Shown here: piece after piece, positions 58,506 through 64,000 of the stretch
Position numbering within the stretch: the stretch's first letter is position 1
How the letters are laid out: each line of letters starts with the position of its first letter
Assembly: GCA_015227615.1 (NCBI GenBank)
Contig: JAALGZ010000017.1
Coordinates: forward strand, 558,001 to 622,000
Length of the DNA: 64,000 bases
DNA from: Labyrinthula sp. Ha
Taxonomy: Eukaryota > Sar > Bigyra > Labyrinthulida > Labyrinthulaceae
Direction of reading: 5' to 3'
Made by a program: the position numbers and the translations under genes
The notes under the pieces: model-generated
Seen by the model: only the letters and a program-made list of their open reading frames with translations
The model's database searches: none
Told to the model about the DNA's origin: nothing

Positions 58506-59720
58506 ATGGAAATACAACCTGGTGCACCCCCTGTTCCGCCAAAAGTACCTATCTCAAAGGGGCCAGACCTTTTAGGTGGCCCCAGGAGCCCGCCATCTTC
58601 GTTTGAGAGGCCAAGACCGAACGTTCTTAATCGAGTTATCACTGGATCAGGCAGTACTAAGGATCCAAGGGAAGCGGATACGCTGAGTTACTCTGTGGTA
58701 CAGGATAGTGTGCTAGATAGAGAACTTGCTGATCAAAGACAAAAAGATGAAGTTGATTTTCAGCAACGTAAGTCCCCCTTTGCTATGTTCTACAAGATTG
58801 GAAGAAAAATTAGACAGAAAATAGATAATACAAAAGAAAAATTACATAAAAAAAATTCGGAAAGAAAAGTTTTCGGATATAAATCAACAGGAGAAGTTGT
58901 TGAAGAAAGCACAGAAATAGAAACCAATACAAATTTTACGATGCTTCAAAAACTGCAACAAAAATTTACGCAAACGAAGAAAAACGACCCGAATTATTCC
59001 ACTTCACCGCCACCTTCTCCTGCTCAGAAACCAGTAAGTGCTGTTGATGTGCCAAATCAGCTACAAGCAGTTGCCTCTCCACGACCTCCACCTCCTGCGA
59101 AAATTCCTGTTGTAGCTACACCAAATAGTCCAAACCAAAGATTTGCTAATCAACCATCCATGGTAAATACAAAATATAACATGATCTCTTCCAAAGGAGC
59201 TCAACCTCAAGTTCCTCAAAAAAAAGTAAGACCGAATCAAATGCCTCAAACTACTAAGAATGAAGCGGAAAATTTACCTTTGAATATCTTGGCTTCAGCA
59301 GCAACGATAAAGAGAAGTAAACAGAAAAAAAAAAAACGTAAGTTAAAGGTAAAAAATGCAGGAGGTAAATCTTCATCTGGTTCAACAACTGAAGGAAAGA
59401 AAGATTCCTTTGTAGAAGTGAGTGAAAATGTAGTGAGTCATTTAGTTGAACCGACTCAAACAACTGAGTCATTTGACCCAAGCATCTTGGCAAGTAAGAA
59501 TGCGACCGTTAGAAAAAAGAAAAAGAAAAGTAAAGAAGATAAAATTGATGATAATGTGTTGCCTTCTCCAGAAACACAGGAAAACAAGAGAGTAACAGCG
59601 AAAGATGCTGAGGTTGAAGAGTTTGACGCCTCTATACTTGCAAGTGGTGCTACATTGGCTCGAAAAAAGAAGAAAAGAAAAAAGAAAGGGGGGAAACGTG
59701 TTACTGTAACTTCGATCTAA
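58506..59720 (+). CDS. Unrecognised proline- and lysine-rich protein with three ILAS motifs, 404 aa
   Basis: I do not recognise this protein. It starts at the ATG at 58506 and stops with TAA at 59718-59720. Residues 1-40 are Pro/Gly-rich (Pro-Gly-Ala-Pro-Pro-Val-Pro-Pro-Lys-Val-Pro), with PxxP motifs that could bind SH3-like domains. Residues 88-135 form a basic, helix-prone block (Phe-Tyr-Lys-Ile-Gly-Arg-Lys-Ile-Arg-Gln-Lys-Ile). A second Pro-rich part lies near 165-220. The last 150 residues hold three copies of a unit: Leu-Asn-Ile-Leu-Ala-Ser-Ala-Ala-Thr (about 258), Phe-Asp-Pro-Ser-Ile-Leu-Ala-Ser-Lys-Asn-Ala-Thr (about 322) and Phe-Asp-Ala-Ser-Ile-Leu-Ala-Ser-Gly-Ala-Thr (about 372). Each copy is followed by five or more Lys/Arg residues. 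There is no membrane segment. It probably is largely disordered and may be nucleolar or act as a scaffold. It is tail-to-tail with NIP7 with no base between the stop codons. Confidence 0.8.
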   Translation: MEIQPGAPPVPPKVPISKGPDLLGGPRSPPSSFERPRPNVLNRVITGSGSTKDPREADTLSYSVVQDSVLDRELADQRQKDEVDFQQRKSPFAMFYKIGRKIRQKIDNTKEKLHKKNSERKVFGYKSTGEVVEESTEIETNTNFTMLQKLQQKFTQTKKNDPNYSTSPPPSPAQKPVSAVDVPNQLQAVASPRPPPPAKIPVVATPNSPNQRFANQPSMVNTKYNMISSKGAQPQVPQKKVRPNQMPQTTKNEAENLPLNILASAATIKRSKQKKKKRKLKVKNAGGKSSSGSTTEGKKDSFVEVSENVVSHLVEPTQTTESFDPSILASKNATVRKKKKKSKEDKIDDNVLPSPETQENKRVTAKDAEVEEFDASILASGATLARKKKKRKKKGGKRVTVTSI

Positions 59721-60292
59721 TTAACTTATATGTTGTTCATCTCGCAAGTACTCGCCGACATCTACTTGGTGAAGTACCATTATTCCAGTGGGTTCCAGCG
59801 TCTTGATAGCCTCGCAGCTTTGAGTGGAAACACCGAATCCAAGAGGTACATTTTTAGAATTATAAACAATAACACCTGAATATTGTTCAATTGAGTCAGA
59901 AACTTTGGAAACTCCTGCTTTAGTTATGTGATGCCCATATAGAAAAGACATTTCGCTGCTGCTTTTGACCCACACTTTGTGTTTGGCATAATCAGACAAA
60001 GTATCAAGACAGTGAACCGTTAAACGAAAATTTCTCTTCTTGGTAAATTTTCCAAAGAGAGTGCCGATATAGATGAGATTTTCGGAAGCAACATTTGAGG
60101 AGAGTTTTAAGAGATCTTCACTAGAGTATAAAGAGTAGGATGGAAATACCTTAGATAGTATACCCGGTTGTTGTGTAGTCGAAATACATGTTTTGTTGGA
60201 GAGGTAGAAAGAAGTTTGGTTACATCTTGACCAATGTATTTTACTAGTTTTTCAAAGACAGCTTTTGTTTCTTCGTCTGTTAATGGTCTCAT
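59721..60292 (-). CDS. NIP7: 60S ribosome biogenesis factor NIP7
   Basis: Exons 60292-60150 and 60120-59721 join to 180 residues, exactly the usual NIP7 length. It begins MRPLTDEETKAVFEKLVKYI, continues with Phe-Arg-Leu-His-Asn-Asn-Arg-Val-Tyr-Tyr-Leu-Ser, and has Gly-Thr-Leu-Phe-Gly-Lys-Phe-Thr-Lys. The C-terminal PUA domain starts near residue 95 (Lys-Val-Trp-Val-Lys, then Phe-Leu-Tyr-Gly-His-His) and carries Pro-Leu-Gly-Phe-Gly-Val. The end is Val-Gly-Glu-Tyr-Leu-Arg-Asp-Glu. NIP7 is a nucleolar RNA-binding protein needed for pre-27S processing and 60S maturation. Its stop (complement at 59721-59723) directly abuts the stop of the convergent gene. Confidence 0.97.
60121..60149 (-). other. 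NIP7: NIP7 intron, 29 nt
   Basis: On the minus strand it begins GTATTTCC and ends ACTCTAG. Removal restores Val-Tyr-Tyr-Leu-Ser-Glu-Asp-Leu, the conserved run at this place. Confidence 0.95.
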
Positions 60293-63200
60293 TTTTCTAA
60301 AGAATATTTAACAATCTGGTAATGCAATATTGTGCAAGTGTTATCTATCATTATTTTGGGCGTTGGAGGAAAAAATTGTGGAAGTAATACTTGGTAAAAG
60401 AGTAGTATAGATTCAAATGGATAATCAATTTACTATATATGAGAGAAGGAATAGCCTATGCATTTGATAACATTCTTTTAAAGAGTGCTTACCTGGAAAA
60501 GCAACTCTAGGATTAAAACCAGTTTCAAAATCATCTCTACACCTAAGAGATATCTATTTAGACCCGTTGATTAACAAAAAGTAATACTAAAATAAGAAAT
60601 AAAAGCACAAATATAAATAATTTCTTGATTAATCTTTTTTAATTTACAGTTTGCTATGGCGGCTCGGTTTTCCTTGACCATTTATTCTGACAAATCATGT
60701 ATTCTAGTAAGAATATCTATGCAGAGTAAAAACATTTCTTTGATTCAACAATTTGTCAAAATTATAGGCAAGAAATATCTTAAATAAGAATGTGTGATTA
60801 TTTGATTTTAATATACTATTCAATCATACACCGTTTTCTGAATACCCATACGTCATACTTTTCTCTGCACGAAAAGCCAAATAGATACTTCAAAAACTAA
60901 GAATAATATAAATTAAAGCGTAGAATACAAAAAATAGCAAATCTTTTTAAGTTGTTCTCTATATAAACTTTGGCTATTTTAACTCCATGCTGAAAAATAA
61001 CTTCTCAAGAAGAGTAATATTACAAACTATTCTTATTTCTCACGTTTCGACATAGTTCCATTGTTCACGATACTACAATCAAATATTTTTCTAGAACTTA
61101 AATACCAAAGAAATCCTTTCTTTCTAAAATGGATGTATATATAATCAAGAAAGCTTTAATTTATTGAGCTCTTACAGTTACATATGAAGGAATTTTTGTT
61201 TTAAGCAAAAAAATTAGCTTACTAATATATGTAAACCCATTCAACTATTTCTTTATGAATATATATGTGAAATATAAAAATTTTATTGATCATGCAGTTC
61301 ATGAAAATTTCCTGGAATTGTTTCTTTAACTTGTTTCTCTTCATGTAAATTTAATATAATCAAAATGTTTTGGGGTTACGCTTAACAATCTAAAAATATT
61401 AAACTTAAGTCTGTACAAATTAAAATCTATGCTAAATAGTTATGAGTTCACTTTTCTATAAATAAAAGTATGATATTTTGATGATAAGAATATATTTCAT
61501 TTGAGAGACTGAATAAGAATATTTCTCCAATTGATAACAAATTTAACACATATAACTAACTTTAGTAGAGCATTAACGCTGGAACCAAAAACGTAGTCAA
61601 CAAGAATAAACCCTTGAAATAGCACCTTAGAGTTCTAATCAAAACTCTCTACGCCTTTATCATAGATAATCCATATCACTCACATTTCTTAATTGGTATA
61701 TATCTTTTTTTTTCTAAAAAAAGACATTCAAAGAGTTATATAACCTTATCACATTTTTGTTAATTTAATATAGTCATAGAAAGTATATCCAAAATCAATT
61801 CCTTTATTATGCAATCACAATATTTTCTTTGGGTCATATATCAAACAAAATGAATTTGGTTGCGATTAACATAAAATGAAACAGTATCTAGCTCACACAC
61901 ACATATATATATATATTGGTGAAAAACTTAAGAAAAATTGAAACAGAAAGAATTATAAAATTTTGTGCAATAAATATTAATTACACTACAATCATTCTTA
62001 TGTGATTTATCTCTAGTAGAATTACATTTAACTAGGTTCAGTAAACAGAAATAAACAAAGTATTAGGTACCACAAGATCTTCTTATTATCAAAGGCAGAA
62101 TTCTATTTAGTGATTAATAACTGACATTTCACCAGGGTTGAAAATTTTTCTCTGTTTTCAATCTTCACAATCTGGGTGACTGGAAATTATACTGCAAAAC
62201 ATATCTTTCTATAATGCTACAAAAGCTATAATATTTATTTCGTTTGTTATATAGGCTCTAGGATAGTAATACTAATATCTATATACGTGTTAAAAATGTA
62301 GTAAAAGCAATTGTATTATATTTTGGTCTAATTTTTATAACTAGAAGTGAGGAACAAGGTCTGTAGAAAACCTACATAAAAATACAGGTAATTTTATGTA
62401 GATTTTTTTGTTGATCAATATAAGAACCAGGAGTTGTTTCAGCAATTAATTTTTTCATGTTCTAAATCTTTAATTTTACAAGCAAAAATTATTTCTTAGG
62501 AAGCTATATAAAGTAGATTTTACTAAAATTTCTAAAAGATCATTTTATTGAATTTAAACTGTAAAGAGAACGAACATATCTTGTGTTAAAGAGAAAGAAA
62601 AGACAGCAGAGAGGAAAATCGATGAATCCATGTGTTTCTGTATATAAAAAAAGTGATAGTGACTATAAACTTGATAATATTTTTTTTAAATGTAGTTTAA
62701 AATGAGAATAATACAAGATATTTAAGAAGAGTGTCATTTGTTTCTAGCTCCTTGTTTTTTACTAGTGGGACAAACCTAAAAAAGGTCCAAGAAAATATGA
62801 AATAAAATATGTGGATTATATTTTCTCTCTCGAAATTATTTGATCTCTTCGTAGTTTGTTGTTTATGTAGAATCTGAACTTTTCAGTAATTGTTTCTTTG
62901 TATATTTACTACTAATATATTATTACTTAAGGTAGAACTTAACAATTTCTAAGCATTTTTGTTTTGTTTATTGCAGTGAGAAGAAATCTGTAGTTTTGGG
63001 AAATATTTAGTTGTTCTTTTCTTTTATTCGGTTGAGATATTTTGTAAAGATATTGAAATGCCAAGAGATAAAAAATAATAGTTTCCAATTTTTATACATC
63101 ATAATATATTACCAGAAACCACATATTAATAGTTATCGTAGATTCCTATTTTCTGGTACTGGTTTAAGATCTATTCACTGCAGAAATAAATTTGTTAATA

Positions 63201-64000
63201 GAAGAAAATAATTGAAAAGGAGAGGCACGAGAAGCGTCTATTAATGAATAAAATTATGATTTTACGTATTATTACAATAAATTTTTATTATTAGTCTATT
63301 CAAATGACGAAGAAATGATCCAATATTTTTTCCACCCTTTGCAAACTATTCCCTCATAAATACTTTCTACATTGATATATGTCCATGTATCACTATATAT
63401 ATATAAATGTAATCACCTTTTTTCATATGTATTTTAATATTCTATTTTAGTCTTAACGATATAATATTATTGAGAAAATCCAATGAAAAAGTCTTGAGTG
63501 AATATGTTCAATTAAAAGAAACAGAAATTTTCATATATGGTATTATTTAAAGGTATATTTGTATGACAGAACTTCTACTAAGGAAGATACTTTATTTATT
63601 CAAATATCACATCTATATATATAAAATAATTTAGAAAGTACAATGCTATAAAATATTTTCATTTGTTTTTACAAAGAAAGAAATAAAGAGAAGATAAAAC
63701 AAGTATTCAATAGAATTGCAATGATTCCTAAGGTAATAAATTGTTTTATTCTTGGGATTTTTTTATCAATGACTTTTCAGTTTTTATGTAGCTTGTCGTT
63801 ATGCATAAATCAAAAAGATTTATATAAAATAAAAGTTATTCAAGACTATTTGAGACTAAGTTTAGTTCTTAATAAGAGTATATTATAATAAAATATTATA
63901 AATAGAAACCCATGCTAAAATGATATATGGATGGTCATAAATCGGGTACTTAGTTAACTCAGGTTGTTCTTATTAGAATTCTTCTTACAATCTCAAGCAT
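60293..64000. other. Gene-poor AT-rich stretch
   Basis: No gene was recognised up to the window edge. The only repeats seen are short (AT) and (CA) tracts. Confidence 0.6.
61893..61917. repeat. (CA)n(TA)n microsatellite
   Basis: About five CA units run directly into six or more TA units. Confidence 0.85.

Noticed and set aside
1-64000. CRISPR array
   Set aside because: No evenly spaced direct repeats with unique spacers were seen, and the DNA is eukaryotic.

Overview
The window is nuclear DNA from a strongly AT-rich eukaryote. Evidence for this is spliceosomal introns, a splicing factor (SNRNP27), ribosome-assembly factors (UTP25, NIP7), a VPS13 lipid-transfer protein, an ARFRP1 GTPase, a mitochondrial L7/L12 with a presequence, a tRNA-Gln, a Ty1/copia retrotransposon and a decayed LINE. 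The code looks standard: TAA, TAG and TGA all end real genes. I cannot name the species. The tiny introns (28-34 nt) and tightly packed gene islands separated by long empty stretches would suit a reduced or parasitic protist or a similarly reduced lineage, but that is inference.

Layout: (1) 1-5.6 kb, no gene seen. (2) 5.6-7.3 kb, a broken copy (copy A) of an unrecognised protein family. (3) 8-11.4 kb, no gene seen. (4) 11.4-16.35 kb, gene island: small ORF, YdcZ-type DMT transporter, small membrane ORF, mitochondrial L7/L12, an unknown charged protein, ARFRP1 (four introns), SNRNP27, and perhaps the last exon of a minus-strand gene. (5) 16.4-22.1 kb, mostly empty, with a 1.1 kb terminal-inverted-repeat element at 18.14-19.28 kb. 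(6) 22.1-31.0 kb, gene island: tRNA-Gln, UTP25 and VPS13. (7) 31.3-38.6 kb, a decayed LINE split by a copia element that has two 110-bp LTRs and a perfect 5-bp target duplication. (8) 38.6-49.6 kb, no gene seen, with (AT)n tracts. (9) 49.6-50.9 kb, the second broken copy (copy B) of the family seen in (2). (10) 51-58.4 kb, mostly empty, with a pair of minus-strand ORFs that may be a coding relic. (11) 58.5-60.3 kb, gene island: a proline/lysine-rich repeat protein and NIP7. (12) 60.3-64 kb, no gene seen.

The recognisable genes are housekeeping: rRNA processing and 60S assembly (UTP25, NIP7), splicing (SNRNP27), Golgi trafficking (ARFRP1), inter-organelle lipid transfer (VPS13) and mitochondrial translation (L7/L12). 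Within islands the genes are very close. Two convergent pairs have 0 and 8 bases between their stop codons, so their 3' ends must overlap as antisense transcripts. The fast-changing material (duplicated family, transposons, TIR element) sits only in the gene-poor stretches. The points most worth a second look are the ultra-short introns, the zero-gap convergent genes, the duplicated and independently broken desert gene family, the nested copia-in-LINE insertion, the TIR element with its GC-rich hairpin, and three unrecognised proteins.
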